In this document: in pieces, positions 20,595 through 29,576 of the stretch
How positions within the stretch are numbered: position 1 is the stretch's first letter
How the letters are laid out: every line of letters begins with the position of its first letter
Origin: Gammaproteobacteria bacterium
GTDB taxonomy: Bacteria; Pseudomonadota; Gammaproteobacteria; JAKBBU01
Direction of reading: 5' to 3'
Assembly: GCA_021773195.1 (NCBI GenBank)
Contig: JAJFKN010000041.1
Span: 1-43,568, forward strand
Length of the DNA stretch: 43,568 bases
The notes under the pieces: generated by a model
Seen by the model: only the letters and a program-made list of their open reading frames with translations
What the model was told of the DNA's origin: nothing
The model's database searches: none
Position numbers and translations under genes: made by a program

Positions 20595-20743
20595 AATACT
20601 CCTTTTACAACAGTTGCTAAACCACCAGGAACCCCTTAGAATCAAGGTTACTTGGTGGACTGTGCAACCTGTGAAATTGCATAAAAACAGCGCACAAAAT
20701 CACTAAGAGATAAGAAACATTGTTTAACCAAATAAGGGGTTAT

Positions 20744-20782
20744 TTACAATTCGCTAGATAGGTCCTATCTAGCGAATTGTAA
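20744..20782. repeat. Perfect 19-bp inverted repeat with one-base loop
   Basis: TTACAATTCGCTAGATAGG (20744-20762), then T, then its exact reverse complement (20764-20782). It lies 25 bases upstream of the next start codon. No T-run follows, so a simple terminator is unlikely; an operator, processing site or cruciform is possible. Confidence 0.9.
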
Positions 20783-20807
20783 GTAGACCCATAAAAGGAA
20801 ATCCGTC

Positions 20808-23246
20808 ATGCATAGACAAATAGCAGAATCCCACCCTTTATCAAAAGCACTGGATGCCATTAGCCGCTTAGAGAAACAAATAGAACCGGTAGTGGCTGAG
20901 AAACACAAATCAACCCTGCTACCATTAGGCGGCATAGATGAGCCCATAGAAAAACATGTTAAAGCTATAATTGCATGCTATCCAGAAGATACTAGCTCGA
21001 CCATGGATACCACTGCACTCAAAGAAAAAATAACAGCCTTTCGTGAATCCATTGCAAACTATAAAATGCTTTTAGATAACATAGAACTTTCTGCAAGCGA
21101 GGATGTCGACGTCGCTCAAGCGCGTCAATATCTGCAACAGCTAAAACAACTATTTTCTACAGGCAAGGAAAACTCCTTGCTAGATGCATTGACTGCTTTA
21201 GAAGAAACCCCCGATTCCCTTGTGCTAGAAGATCCTTTTGCTATGGTAGAGACCGATGAGCTACCAGAAACAAAACTCATTGATACCTCTTGTATCCATG
21301 ACGCAGTATCTGAATTTATTGCAGGCCTGAAGCAACTTCCCGCAGAACTGTTAGATGCGTCTTTAACTGTCGGTGAATTAGAGATGGTGGGTGTTGATAG
21401 TGACGGCCAATTCAAATTTTTGGCTGGATTAGATGCCGAAAGTGCCACGGCCACCAGTCAAGAAACAGACTATGATGCAGATTCTGGTGTCACAGTAAGA
21501 CAAGTGATTGGTTTCATCGAAAGCGCGCTACACGCAATTGATGCACGTATTCAAGCTTGCGCGAAGGATGGTGATAGTGAGAGCCTTATTAACAAAGGTG
21601 CTTTGGGCAAAGAACTAGAAAACCTTTTAGGGCTTGCCGCTGCATTTTCCAATACGCCCACTATGTTACGCATGAAATTATTTTCAACTGAGTTACCCAA
21701 CCAAACCGTTACTAATGAACTGCGCAGTTTCGCTGTAACCCAGAAAATTATCGTGCGAGAAGAAGCTGATGATATCACTCAATTGCAATCATTCATCAAC
21801 TTACTATTAAATGGACTAAAAACAAACCTACTTCATGCTATAGGCGAGCAGAAAAGTGAATTAAACCGCGACTATATTGAGAACACCAGCGCAGCAAGAA
21901 GAGCTGCCGTCGCAAGCCTTATAACCCCTTCAAAATTTCGTGGCAGAGCTGACACGGAAACTGAAAAAGCAAGACAAGCGAAAAAGTTCATTGAAGAAAA
22001 TATAAAACCATTATTGCAAGACTTAAATGTAAATGAAGAAGATGGGGCATCGGAATTTTTCACTAACATAATGCAAAAAATCCATGCATTTGAAGCCGTG
22101 GCATTTAAAAATCTAAAAGGTTATCAGTCTACGTTTCTTGGTGCGGACGAAAAGAATACTCAAAAACTCTTTACAGACGAACTTGAACGAGAGAAAAAAC
22201 AACTTAACAAAGATTTAGAATTTTATAATACAATGAAAAACTTGGCCGAAAACGATCAAAATCGGATTTATTCCCTCTTACAATTTATCAGCAAACGTCA
22301 TATGGCCAGTCTTGAACATAGCTTGAGTGGTTTTAAAGACTTAACCGTACCCTTTTATGAAAACTTATTTAAGTTACTAAAACCCCACTGCGATGAAGAA
22401 ATTGCATTAATCCCACAAGTTCCTGAGAGCGCACCGAAACCAACTGTAGTTGCAAGCACCACTGCCGGTGGCCCACCACCACCGCCACCATCAATGAAGA
22501 TGAAGGATGGCAAACTTGTGGTTAGCAGCCCAGCACAGTCTCGTGCCGCCGCACCTTCTGGAGAAAGTGGAAAATCAACGCCTAAAATGGAAAAACGTGC
22601 ATTGCATGGAGTGGGTGTAGGTGACCTTGATAAGACTAGGCTTAGATCAAGCAAAGGTGATATATACCGCTCAGGCCAAGTTTCAGATGCTTCTGATGAA
22701 GGAGAAAAATCTGAATTAGAAAGGAAAATGGAAGTACAGCGACAACGCAGTGAAAGCGCAGTGCCACTTACGCGAAGCCAAGCTGCACCACGATCAGATT
22801 CATTGGGGGTTGCAACTGCACCCCGCGGACGTGGCGTACTGCGCGGCAGAGGGCGTGGCAGAAACAGCGCGCCCAGACCAGAAGTTTCAGCGGAGCAAAA
22901 TGAACTGCAAGAGCAACTGGCTAGAGCCCGCTCCATGAGTGGCTTAAGCCCTGCAAAACCTGCTGCTACAACTGACCAAGCTTCTTCAACCACAGATGCT
23001 AATGCAGGTAAAGCTAAGAAATCGAAAAAATTACCGACACCACCCAATACGAAACCAGCCAGCCCCAGTGCAGCACGAGCACCTCGTGGAGCCGGCACCT
23101 TTAGTGGACGTGGACGAGGTGCAGGACATGCTTCAGCACCAACACCAACTGTTGCTGAAGGAGCTGTCGCCCCAGGCACAGATCCTTTGAGCCAAGCTGG
23201 CTCTCGGAGTCCGAGTCTTTCTCCTCGTGGTAGAGAAGGAGAATAA
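20808..23246 (+). CDS. Helical protein with polyproline stretch and RG-rich tail, unknown function
   Basis: A protein of 812 residues and the third gene of the cluster, with AAAGGAA before the ATG. Residues 1-540 look helical and acidic and have no membrane segments. A linker at about 554-565 reads GGPPPPPPSMKMKDGK, like the proline runs that bind profilin, SH3 or EVH1 domains. The region from about 590 is charged and disordered. RG clusters occur at about 670-685 (APRGRGVLRGRGRGR), with a basic KAKKSKK patch near 735 and RAPRGAGTFSGRGRGAG near 760. The tail resembles that of the 2179-residue protein (shared RGxGTF...RGRG phrase), so the two tails are probably homologous. The cellular role is unknown; host mimicry is inference. 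Confidence 0.82.
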   Translation: MHRQIAESHPLSKALDAISRLEKQIEPVVAEKHKSTLLPLGGIDEPIEKHVKAIIACYPEDTSSTMDTTALKEKITAFRESIANYKMLLDNIELSASEDVDVAQARQYLQQLKQLFSTGKENSLLDALTALEETPDSLVLEDPFAMVETDELPETKLIDTSCIHDAVSEFIAGLKQLPAELLDASLTVGELEMVGVDSDGQFKFLAGLDAESATATSQETDYDADSGVTVRQVIGFIESALHAIDARIQACAKDGDSESLINKGALGKELENLLGLAAAFSNTPTMLRMKLFSTELPNQTVTNELRSFAVTQKIIVREEADDITQLQSFINLLLNGLKTNLLHAIGEQKSELNRDYIENTSAARRAAVASLITPSKFRGRADTETEKARQAKKFIEENIKPLLQDLNVNEEDGASEFFTNIMQKIHAFEAVAFKNLKGYQSTFLGADEKNTQKLFTDELEREKKQLNKDLEFYNTMKNLAENDQNRIYSLLQFISKRHMASLEHSLSGFKDLTVPFYENLFKLLKPHCDEEIALIPQVPESAPKPTVVASTTAGGPPPPPPSMKMKDGKLVVSSPAQSRAAAPSGESGKSTPKMEKRALHGVGVGDLDKTRLRSSKGDIYRSGQVSDASDEGEKSELERKMEVQRQRSESAVPLTRSQAAPRSDSLGVATAPRGRGVLRGRGRGRNSAPRPEVSAEQNELQEQLARARSMSGLSPAKPAATTDQASSTTDANAGKAKKSKKLPTPPNTKPASPSAARAPRGAGTFSGRGRGAGHASAPTPTVAEGAVAPGTDPLSQAGSRSPSLSPRGREGE

Positions 23247-23293
23247 TAGCTGAAGCTATCTCCGTCACCCTGGATACGCGGAGCGTATTCCGA

Positions 23294-23509
23294 CCTGTCC
23301 CCTGAGGGGAGGTCCAGTGAATAATTCTACACCCTATGGATCCCCTGCCTTCGCAGGGGATGACGTAGAGGCAAAGGAATTGCGTGATTCACCCACCTCT
23401 CCCCAGCGAACCTCACGTCTTCCCGGAATTTTTCGGCCTGTCCCCTGAGGGGAGGTCCAGTGAATAATTCTATGCCCTATGGATCCCCTGCCTTCGCAGG
23501 GGATGACGT
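23294..23509. repeat. Two copies of a 73-bp direct repeat containing palindromes
   Basis: 23294-23366 and 23437-23509 differ at only two bases. Each holds the palindrome CCCCTGAGGGG and the hairpin GGATCCCCTGCCTTCGCAGG with GGATGACGT at the end. The gap 23247-23644 otherwise contains only repeat fragments and the pilin promoter/ribosome site; I see no gene. Confidence 0.9.
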
Positions 23510-23644
23510 GGGTGTATATGGGGATAATGCCTGAAAGCATAATCTCTATCACCACCTTTTCCTACAGATTACCCGCTTCCGCTCTGCCATAATAACCACA
23601 GCAGGCATAATTCATGCATGATGATATGGCAAAGGGAGCTAACT

Positions 23645-24046
23645 ATGAAGCAGCAAGGTTTCACATTGATCGAATTGATGATTGTTTTAGTTATCATTAC
23701 CTTACTAGCCGCCATTGCTTATCCTTCCTATACCAGCTATGTCACTCGCTCCAAACGCGCCCAAGCTCAGGCCGCTTTATTAGACATGGCTGCGCGCATG
23801 GAACGTTTCTACAATGCCAACAATACCTACAGTACGGCGACTCTAGCCAGCATTGGGGCCCCCGCCACCACGGAAAATGGCGATTACAATTTAAATATTC
23901 AAGCGGCCACTGGCACTGCTTTCAATATTCAGGCTGTCCCTCAGGGCGCCCAAGCCACGGATGACACGGCTTGCGCCACCCTCACTTACAATCAATTGGG
24001 TGCTAAAGGCATAACAGGTACTGGTACAGTGGCCGATTGTTGGTAG
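23645..24046 (+). CDS. pilE: Type IV pilin, PilE-like
   Basis: Major-pilin-like protein of 133 residues. The prepilin signal MKQQG precedes the FTLIELMIVLVIITLLAAIA N-helix, with cleavage after Gly5 and the conserved Glu at mature position 5. The C-terminal half has a disulfide-bounded loop between CATLTYNQ and the terminal DCW. I chose the ATG at 23645 because it gives a canonical five-residue leader and AGGGAG lies 8 bases upstream; the in-frame ATG at 23618 would spoil the leader. It would be processed by PilD and assembled into type IV pili or a competence pseudopilus. A paralogue without the leader lies 87 bases downstream. Confidence 0.92.
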   Translation: MKQQGFTLIELMIVLVIITLLAAIAYPSYTSYVTRSKRAQAQAALLDMAARMERFYNANNTYSTATLASIGAPATTENGDYNLNIQAATGTAFNIQAVPQGAQATDDTACATLTYNQLGAKGITGTGTVADCW

Positions 24047-24133
24047 ATTTAAGGAATTAATCCATTACCTATGGCAAAGTCTTATGGAATCTGTAAGACT
24101 GTTTGATATGAACTTATTTATGGGAGGGAACCC

Positions 24134-24553
24134 ATGAACACTAATCCAACGGATGATCCTAAGATCAAACCTTTCGACACCGTCATGATGTTGACGATTT
24201 TTGCCGTTGTGCTGGCTGTTATCACAGGCATTGCAGGCTTTTTCGATTTTCATCAAAACAAAAACCGCCATCAAGCAGAGACATCACTCATGGTGCTCTC
24301 CTCAAAAATGGAACATTACTACCGCCAGAACCAGACCTACCAAGGCGCGAGCCTACAGGGCTTGGATGCTTCAGATCGGGTGAAGGGTTATCAATTAGCC
24401 ATAAGCGATGCAACGGCGGCAAGCTATACCTTAAAAGCCATCCCTCAAGGCCACCAAGCACGCTTAGACCGACCCTGCGGCACCTTGACCTTGAATCAAT
24501 TCGGCATCAAAGGCAATACGGGGCAAAATTACCCACAACAGTGTTGGAATTGA
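24134..24553 (+). CDS. Pilin-like paralogue lacking the prepilin cleavage motif
   Basis: A protein of 139 residues with a strong ribosome site (GGGAGGGAACCC) before its ATG. The C-terminal region parallels the upstream pilin: LKAIPQGHQA against IQAVPQGAQA, CGTLTLNQFGIKGNTGQ against CATLTYNQLGAKGITGT, both ending in CW or CWN. The N-terminus instead has a polar stretch of 14 residues, MNTNPTDDPKIKPF, before a plain hydrophobic helix (about 15-38). There is no G|FTLIE site and no Glu5. It is therefore a membrane-anchored pilin-fold protein not expected to be a PilD substrate. Either it is a diverged duplicate with a new role or a decaying copy; the intact frame favours the first. Confidence 0.8.
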   Translation: MNTNPTDDPKIKPFDTVMMLTIFAVVLAVITGIAGFFDFHQNKNRHQAETSLMVLSSKMEHYYRQNQTYQGASLQGLDASDRVKGYQLAISDATAASYTLKAIPQGHQARLDRPCGTLTLNQFGIKGNTGQNYPQQCWN

Positions 24554-24578
24554 ACTCTAGCAGAAGTGCCAACTGACC

Positions 24579-25919
24579 CTAATCCAACATCAATAAAGCA
24601 AGAGGTAACGGAATAATAGGTAGTCCTTGCACATTTCCTTCGTGCTGAGGCTTCGCCCAAATCTCACCGTTTTTATATTTGAGGATTTGCTTTAAGCTTT
24701 CGGGTCTTATTTGCTTCGTCCATTTCACTTCAACAGGCCAGAACTTATCATCCTTTATATAGGCCACATCCACTTTACTATCTGCTTTTATGTAATAGGT
24801 GGGATAATGGCGACGAAAATGGGTAGCAACAATAGCTTCGACAAACTTAGCGCAGTGGCTCGTATCATTAACCATGGGCATAATACTATCGTTAAATGGA
24901 TCCGCTGTTGGCCTCAGCCAGCTATATGCCGCATGAAAAATAAAGGGATCACAAAACATAAACTTGCGTTGCTTCTTTGGCGCTGCCACTAATTTGTCTT
25001 CAATTAAAGCCGCTTGCACAAATACTGTATCTATAGACTCCAACAACTCTATGTAGTCAATAGCTGTCTGAACATGATCAATGGATAATGCACTAACTAG
25101 ATTGCGCCAAGAAATTTGACTAGAATAATGCTTGATAATCGCTGTAAGTACTTCTCGCAGATAATGTTCTTTCTTATTATGTTTTATGACATCCCCGCGA
25201 ATCCAATCGGAATAAGTGGCCAATGTTCCTTTGCTAATTCTATTGGTAGCGGCATATTCATTGATGGCTGTTAAAAAACCGCCGTGTATCAGGTATTGAT
25301 CAAATTCCCTATACAGAAGCTGAATATCAAGATTACTTGCATCCTCCTCCAGTATGCCTTTCAACTGCAAAAATTGGCGAAAAGACAGTGGATAATAATG
25401 AAAGTCCACTTTATCTGCTTTGCCTCGGCGCCCAGGGAAACGCATACGCGCCTCTTGCATCATAACCAAATCTGATCCGCTGATCACAACCACCACATTG
25501 TCAAACAGTCCCGTGTCAGCTAGATATTTAATGGCTTTATCCCAGTTACTGACATATGTAATTTCATCTAATATGAGATAGCGCATGCCGCTGTTTGGCA
25601 TATCAGACAAATGACTACTAACAATGCGATGGAGGCTTTGTTCATCCACAATCAATTCACAGGACAAAAAGATAATGGCTTCTGGAGGCACCTTTGCATC
25701 AAGCAATCTCTGCATCCACTGCTTTAACAAAGTAGTTTTGCCAATCTGGCGTCCACCGCCCAAATTATAAATCCCTGGGATGTCTATGGGCAGCTCTTGA
25801 ATAATGGGGGAATGGAAAATATAGGTATTTTCAGCCATACGACGCAAGTGAGGGTCGCGACGGCTGAAGTCCTTTGCTGAGTCTAAGTGACTGTTATTGG
25901 GTAAAAATTCTGCATCCAT
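24579..25919 (-). CDS. AAA-family ATPase with C-terminal DUF4143/nuclease-like region
   Basis: A protein of 446 residues of the AAA_14/DUF4143 type. Walker A is GGGRQIGKTTLLKQW near residue 57, Walker B is RYLILDEITYVSNW, and a sensor-like VVVISGSD follows. The C-terminal segment KVDVAYIKDDKFWPVEVKW resembles a PD-(D/E)xK core. These ATPases are common, often laterally transferred, and of uncertain function. I chose the ATG at 25919 over an upstream in-frame TTG because a promoter with its -10 at 25926-25931 lies just upstream. Palindromic operator-like sites overlap that promoter. Confidence 0.85.
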   Translation of the reverse strand: MDAEFLPNNSHLDSAKDFSRRDPHLRRMAENTYIFHSPIIQELPIDIPGIYNLGGGRQIGKTTLLKQWMQRLLDAKVPPEAIIFLSCELIVDEQSLHRIVSSHLSDMPNSGMRYLILDEITYVSNWDKAIKYLADTGLFDNVVVVISGSDLVMMQEARMRFPGRRGKADKVDFHYYPLSFRQFLQLKGILEEDASNLDIQLLYREFDQYLIHGGFLTAINEYAATNRISKGTLATYSDWIRGDVIKHNKKEHYLREVLTAIIKHYSSQISWRNLVSALSIDHVQTAIDYIELLESIDTVFVQAALIEDKLVAAPKKQRKFMFCDPFIFHAAYSWLRPTADPFNDSIMPMVNDTSHCAKFVEAIVATHFRRHYPTYYIKADSKVDVAYIKDDKFWPVEVKWTKQIRPESLKQILKYKNGEIWAKPQHEGNVQGLPIIPLPLALLMLD

Positions 25920-25925
25920 ACTTTC

Positions 25926-25954
25926 ATCATAGCCTACTGAACAAGTTTGTTCAA
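25926..25954 (-). promoter_or_regulatory. Promoter of the AAA ATPase gene
   Basis: On the minus strand TTGAAC (25954-25949), a 17-bp spacer and TATGAT (25931-25926), close to the sigma-70 consensus. The expected start, 6-7 bases on, coincides with the ATG at 25919. Confidence 0.6.
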
Positions 25955-25976
25955 TAGAAAATGACAAATTTGTTCA
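25938..25976. promoter_or_regulatory. Two operator-like palindromes over the AAA gene promoter
   Basis: TGAACAAGTTTGTTCA (25938-25953) is a palindrome apart from its two central bases, lying over the -35 box and spacer. TGACAAATTTGTTCA (25962-25976), 24 bases away, is a near copy with a perfect ACAAATTTGT core. The repetition suggests binding of a dimeric repressor on one face of the helix. Confidence 0.55.
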
Positions 25977-26029
25977 TTGAGAAATGACAAAACTAGAGAT
26001 TATGTGTTTTTAATTTAAATATCAACCAG

Positions 26030-26515
26030 TTAGACATTATCTTTTTTGCTAAATAACAGCGTGATAATCATGATACCCGCCCCTACACACACGGCAGAGT
26101 CGGCAATATTGAAAATGGGCCAGTAATAATTTTGCACATGCCATTGGATAAAATCAATGACATACCCTTGAATCACTCGATCATAGAGATTCCCCAAGGC
26201 GCCACCCAGAATCAAAGCCAAACCCAAGCCTTGCCACTTTTGAGCCTTAGGCATGCGAGCTAACCAAATTAAAATGGCCACACTAAATATTATAGCGATC
26301 GCGGCAAAAAACCAACGCTGCCAACCGGACTCACCGGAGAGAAAACTAAAGGCCGCGCCATAATTAAATGCCAAGGTTAAATTGAAGAAAGAAAACAAAT
26401 ATTTTGGTTGATGAGGGTTTAAATACAACAGAGCCAATAGCTTAGTCGCTCTATCTAAAATTAATATTAAAACCGTAACCCATAACCATTTCAAATTACC
26501 TGTTGCTTTAGACAT
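26030..26515 (-). CDS. lspA: Lipoprotein signal peptidase (signal peptidase II)
   Basis: Inner-membrane aspartyl protease of 161 residues that removes signal peptides from prolipoproteins. It has four membrane helices. The family motifs are LDRATKLLA near the N-terminus, FNLTLAFNYGAAFSFL, and the catalytic Asp regions GALGNLYDRVIQGYVIDFIQ and FNIADSAVCVG. It follows ileS on the same strand, the usual gammaproteobacterial order, but here 247 bases of repeats separate the two. Confidence 0.97.
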   Translation of the reverse strand: MSKATGNLKWLWVTVLILILDRATKLLALLYLNPHQPKYLFSFFNLTLAFNYGAAFSFLSGESGWQRWFFAAIAIIFSVAILIWLARMPKAQKWQGLGLALILGGALGNLYDRVIQGYVIDFIQWHVQNYYWPIFNIADSAVCVGAGIMIITLLFSKKDNV

Positions 26516-26533
26516 ATTACTTCCTTAATTTAA

Positions 26534-26755
26534 TATGGATCCCGGATATTTTACGGTCCTTCTACGAAAGACCAATGTAAAATTCCGGGATGACGTAACG
26601 ATACATCAACGTCATTCCCGTAATCTCAACGTCATTCCCGTAATCCCAACGTCATTCCCGCGAAAGCGGGAATCCATACTGAGCAGAATATTTCTATGGA
26701 TCCCGGATATTTTACGGTCCTTCTACGAAGGACCGTAAAATACCCGGGATGACGT
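26534..26755 (+). repeat. Palindromic repeat cluster between ileS and lspA
   Basis: There are two ATGGATCCCGGATATTTTAC-family hairpins. The copy at 26696-26755 has perfect arms of about 19 bp; the one at 26534-26596 has a degraded right arm. Between them are three TCAACGTCATTCCCG units: two half units (26607-26626, 26627-26646) and a full palindrome (26647-26679). No gene is seen. Confidence 0.9.
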
Positions 26756-26762
26756 GGTGGGA

Positions 26763-29576
26763 TCACCCCACGGCCCTAACTTCACCAGCACCGCTCACAT
26801 TCACCACACAACGACCACATAATTCAGGATGCTCTACCGAACTACCCACATCACTGCGACGATGCCAACAACGCACACATTTTTCATGGCCACTGGCTTC
26901 TACACGCACTTGCAGACCTTCCAACTCTGTGGCTTTAGCATCTTCGCCCTGAGCCATTTCTAAATACTGTGCTTCAGACGTAATTAAAATAAAACGTAAT
27001 TCATCACCCAAGATGTCTAACACGGGCAACCATTCTGGCGAACAATACAGCGTCACTTCACTTTCCAAAGCAGAACCAATTAAACCTTCGCCGCGCGCCT
27101 CCTCTAATACTTTATTCACGGCAGAGCGCAAAGCAATGGCTTTATCCCAAAAACTTTGATTCCATTTTCCCGTTACGGACACATCATTAAATCCGTCATA
27201 CCAGCCCGCCATAAACACCGAATCTTCACGCTCACCGGACATATATTGCCAAATTTCATGAGCGGTGAAACTCAAAATGGGCGCTACCCAACGAACTAAG
27301 GCTTCCAATACGTGTCCCATAGCGGTTTGTGCTGAGCGACGAGCAAGACTGTCAGCTTGCAGGGTATATTGGCGGTCTTTAATGATATCCAAATAAAAAC
27401 TACCTAATTCCACAGAACAAAAATGATGGACCTTTTGTACCACGTGGATGAATTGATAAGCATCGAAAGCTCGCACAATTTCTTCTTGCAAGAGCGCTGC
27501 ACGTTCCACAATAAAACGATCCAAAGGTAGCATGTCTGAGAATTCTACTTTATGCTGGCCGGCATCGAAATCACTGATATTGGCCAATAAAAAACGTGCC
27601 GTATTGCGAATGCGTCGATAGGCATCTGAAATACGCTTAAAGGTTTCATCGCTGACACGCACTTCATTAACGTAATCACTACCGGCCACCCATAAGCGTA
27701 GGATATCGGCGCCAAAATTCTTGGTGACCTGTTCAATGGAAACAATATTGCCCAGGGATTTTGACATTTTATGACCCTTGGCATCAATGACATAACTGTG
27801 GGTTAACACTGCTTTGAAGGGTGCAGCGCCATTCATGGCTATTCCCGACAATAAAGAACTCTGGAACCAACCGCGATGTTGATCAGACCCTTCTAAATAA
27901 AGATCCGCGGGGCACTGAAGTTCTGGGCGTTGCTTTAGAACAGCTGCGTGACTCACGCCAGAGTCAAACCACACATCTAAAACATCGGTTAATTTCTGGT
28001 AAGCATCAGCTTCTTTACCGATTAAGGCTTCACTATCCACTTCAAACCAGGCATCCACACCTTGCTTTTGTACCATAGAAGCGACTTTTTCTATGATGGA
28101 AGCTGTCTCAGGATGCAATTTTCCCGTCTGTTTATGCACGAAGATAGGCAAAGGTACACCCCAAGCCCTTTGCCTCGAGATACACCAATCGGGGCGTTGA
28201 TCCACCATGGCTGTAATACGCGCTTCACCCCAAGTAGGTGTGAATTGAATGTCTTTGATGGCTGTTAGGGCATTGCCGCGTAGACTGTCCATATCAATGA
28301 ACCATTGCGGCGTGGCTAAAAATATCAGCGGCGTTTTGTGACGCCAACAATGAGGATAACTGTGGGTCATTTCACTGTGGCTAATTAAGGACCCGCGCGC
28401 TTGCAATAGTTCAACAATTTCAGGGTTGGCTTTAAATACATGTTTGCCAGCAAATAAAGGCGTGGCATCTAAATAACAACCATTAGTGCCAACCGGATTT
28501 TCATTGGTTAGGCCGTTCTGCAAACCGGCCACATGATCTTCTTGGCCGTGAGCTGGTGCCGTATGCACACACCCCGTTCCTGCATCCAAAGTAACATGGT
28601 CACCAAGAATTATGGGCACTTGCCTATCGTAGAAAGGATGCTGTAATAATAGACCTTTTAAGTTTTCAGCCGATACATTACCAATGATATGATGCTCTTC
28701 GACCCCATAACGCTGTAAACAGGCTTCCAATAGAGCGCCCATAAGGAGCAAATACTCTTGACCTTTACCTAAATCCAGCGAAACTAAAACGTAATCATGT
28801 TCCGGGTTTAACGCCACAGCTTGATTTGCCGGTAATGTCCAAGGTGTTGTGGTCCAAATGGCTAAAGACAGCGACCCTTCTGTGGGTAATTGCAAATCGG
28901 CCTGTTTTAAAAACCCAGCCTTATCAACCACGGCAAAACGCACGTCAATGGAAGGTGATTGTTTATCTTGGTATTCCACTTCTGCTTCGGCCAAGGCTGA
29001 AGCGCAATCCACACACCAGTGCACGGGTTTTTTACCCTGCTGCACATGGCCATTTTCAATAATGATACCCAAACTGCGGATCACTGCAGCTTCATAACTG
29101 TAATCCATACTGAGGTAAGGCTTATCCCAATCCCCAAATACCCCTACCCGTTTAAAATCATTGCGTTGTTGCTCAATTTGACCCTTAGCGTATTCACGGC
29201 ATTTTTGGCGGAATTCTTTGGGGGAAATTTTATGCCCCGCTTTACCAAATTTCTTTTCCACGTTTAATTCAATGGGCAAACCATGGCAATCCCAACCAGG
29301 AACGAAAGGTGCATCAAAACCCGATAGGGTTTTTGACTTCACCACGATGTCTTTTAAGACTTTATTCATGGCATGACCCACATGCAATTTACCATTGGCA
29401 TAGGGAGGCCCATCGTGCATGATAAATTTATCACGCCCCTCACAAGCTTGACGAATCTTTTGGTAGAGGTCACCCTCTTCCCAAGTTTTTAATAATTCCG
29501 GTTCCCGCTGAGCTAAGTTCGCCTTCATGGGGAAAGCTGTTTTAGGTAGATTCAACGTAGCTTTGTAATCAGTCAT
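26763..29576 (-). CDS. ileS: Isoleucyl-tRNA synthetase
   Basis: A class I synthetase of 937 residues (E. coli 938) that charges tRNA-Ile and edits Val-tRNA. The HIGH motif is in [18 protein letters not shown]. The CP1 editing domain spans about 200-400 ([17 protein letters not shown]), the catalytic signature KMSKS is [13 protein letters not shown], and the C-terminal zinc site has [10 protein letters not shown] and CGRCVVN. I chose the ATG at 29576, which begins [18 protein letters not shown] as in E. coli. The start overlaps the end of ribF by 8 bases, indicating translational coupling. Confidence 0.98.
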   Translation of the reverse strand: MTDYKATLNLPKTAFPMKANLAQREPELLKTWEEGDLYQKIRQACEGRDKFIMHDGPPYANGKLHVGHAMNKVLKDIVVKSKTLSGFDAPFVPGWDCHGLPIELNVEKKFGKAGHKISPKEFRQKCREYAKGQIEQQRNDFKRVGVFGDWDKPYLSMDYSYEAAVIRSLGIIIENGHVQQGKKPVHWCVDCASALAEAEVEYQDKQSPSIDVRFAVVDKAGFLKQADLQLPTEGSLSLAIWTTTPWTLPANQAVALNPEHDYVLVSLDLGKGQEYLLLMGALLEACLQRYGVEEHHIIGNVSAENLKGLLLQHPFYDRQVPIILGDHVTLDAGTGCVHTAPAHGQEDHVAGLQNGLTNENPVGTNGCYLDATPLFAGKHVFKANPEIVELLQARGSLISHSEMTHSYPHCWRHKTPLIFLATPQWFIDMDSLRGNALTAIKDIQFTPTWGEARITAMVDQRPDWCISRQRAWGVPLPIFVHKQTGKLHPETASIIEKVASMVQKQGVDAWFEVDSEALIGKEADAYQKLTDVLDVWFDSGVSHAAVLKQRPELQCPADLYLEGSDQHRGWFQSSLLSGIAMNGAAPFKAVLTHSYVIDAKGHKMSKSLGNIVSIEQVTKNFGADILRLWVAGSDYVNEVRVSDETFKRISDAYRRIRNTARFLLANISDFDAGQHKVEFSDMLPLDRFIVERAALLQEEIVRAFDAYQFIHVVQKVHHFCSVELGSFYLDIIKDRQYTLQADSLARRSAQTAMGHVLEALVRWVAPILSFTAHEIWQYMSGEREDSVFMAGWYDGFNDVSVTGKWNQSFWDKAIALRSAVNKVLEEARGEGLIGSALESEVTLYCSPEWLPVLDILGDELRFILITSEAQYLEMAQGEDAKATELEGLQVRVEASGHEKCVRCWHRRSDVGSSVEHPELCGRCVVNVSGAGEVRAVG

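Noticed and set aside
20395..20706. Possible frameshifted RG tail of the middle cluster gene
   Set aside because: None of the other frames near 20395-20706 encodes RG-type sequence; the gene simply ends at 20594.
26607..26679. Tandem 20-bp units resembling a CRISPR array
   Set aside because: Units are adjacent without unique spacers and end in a full palindrome of a dispersed family; no cas genes are present.
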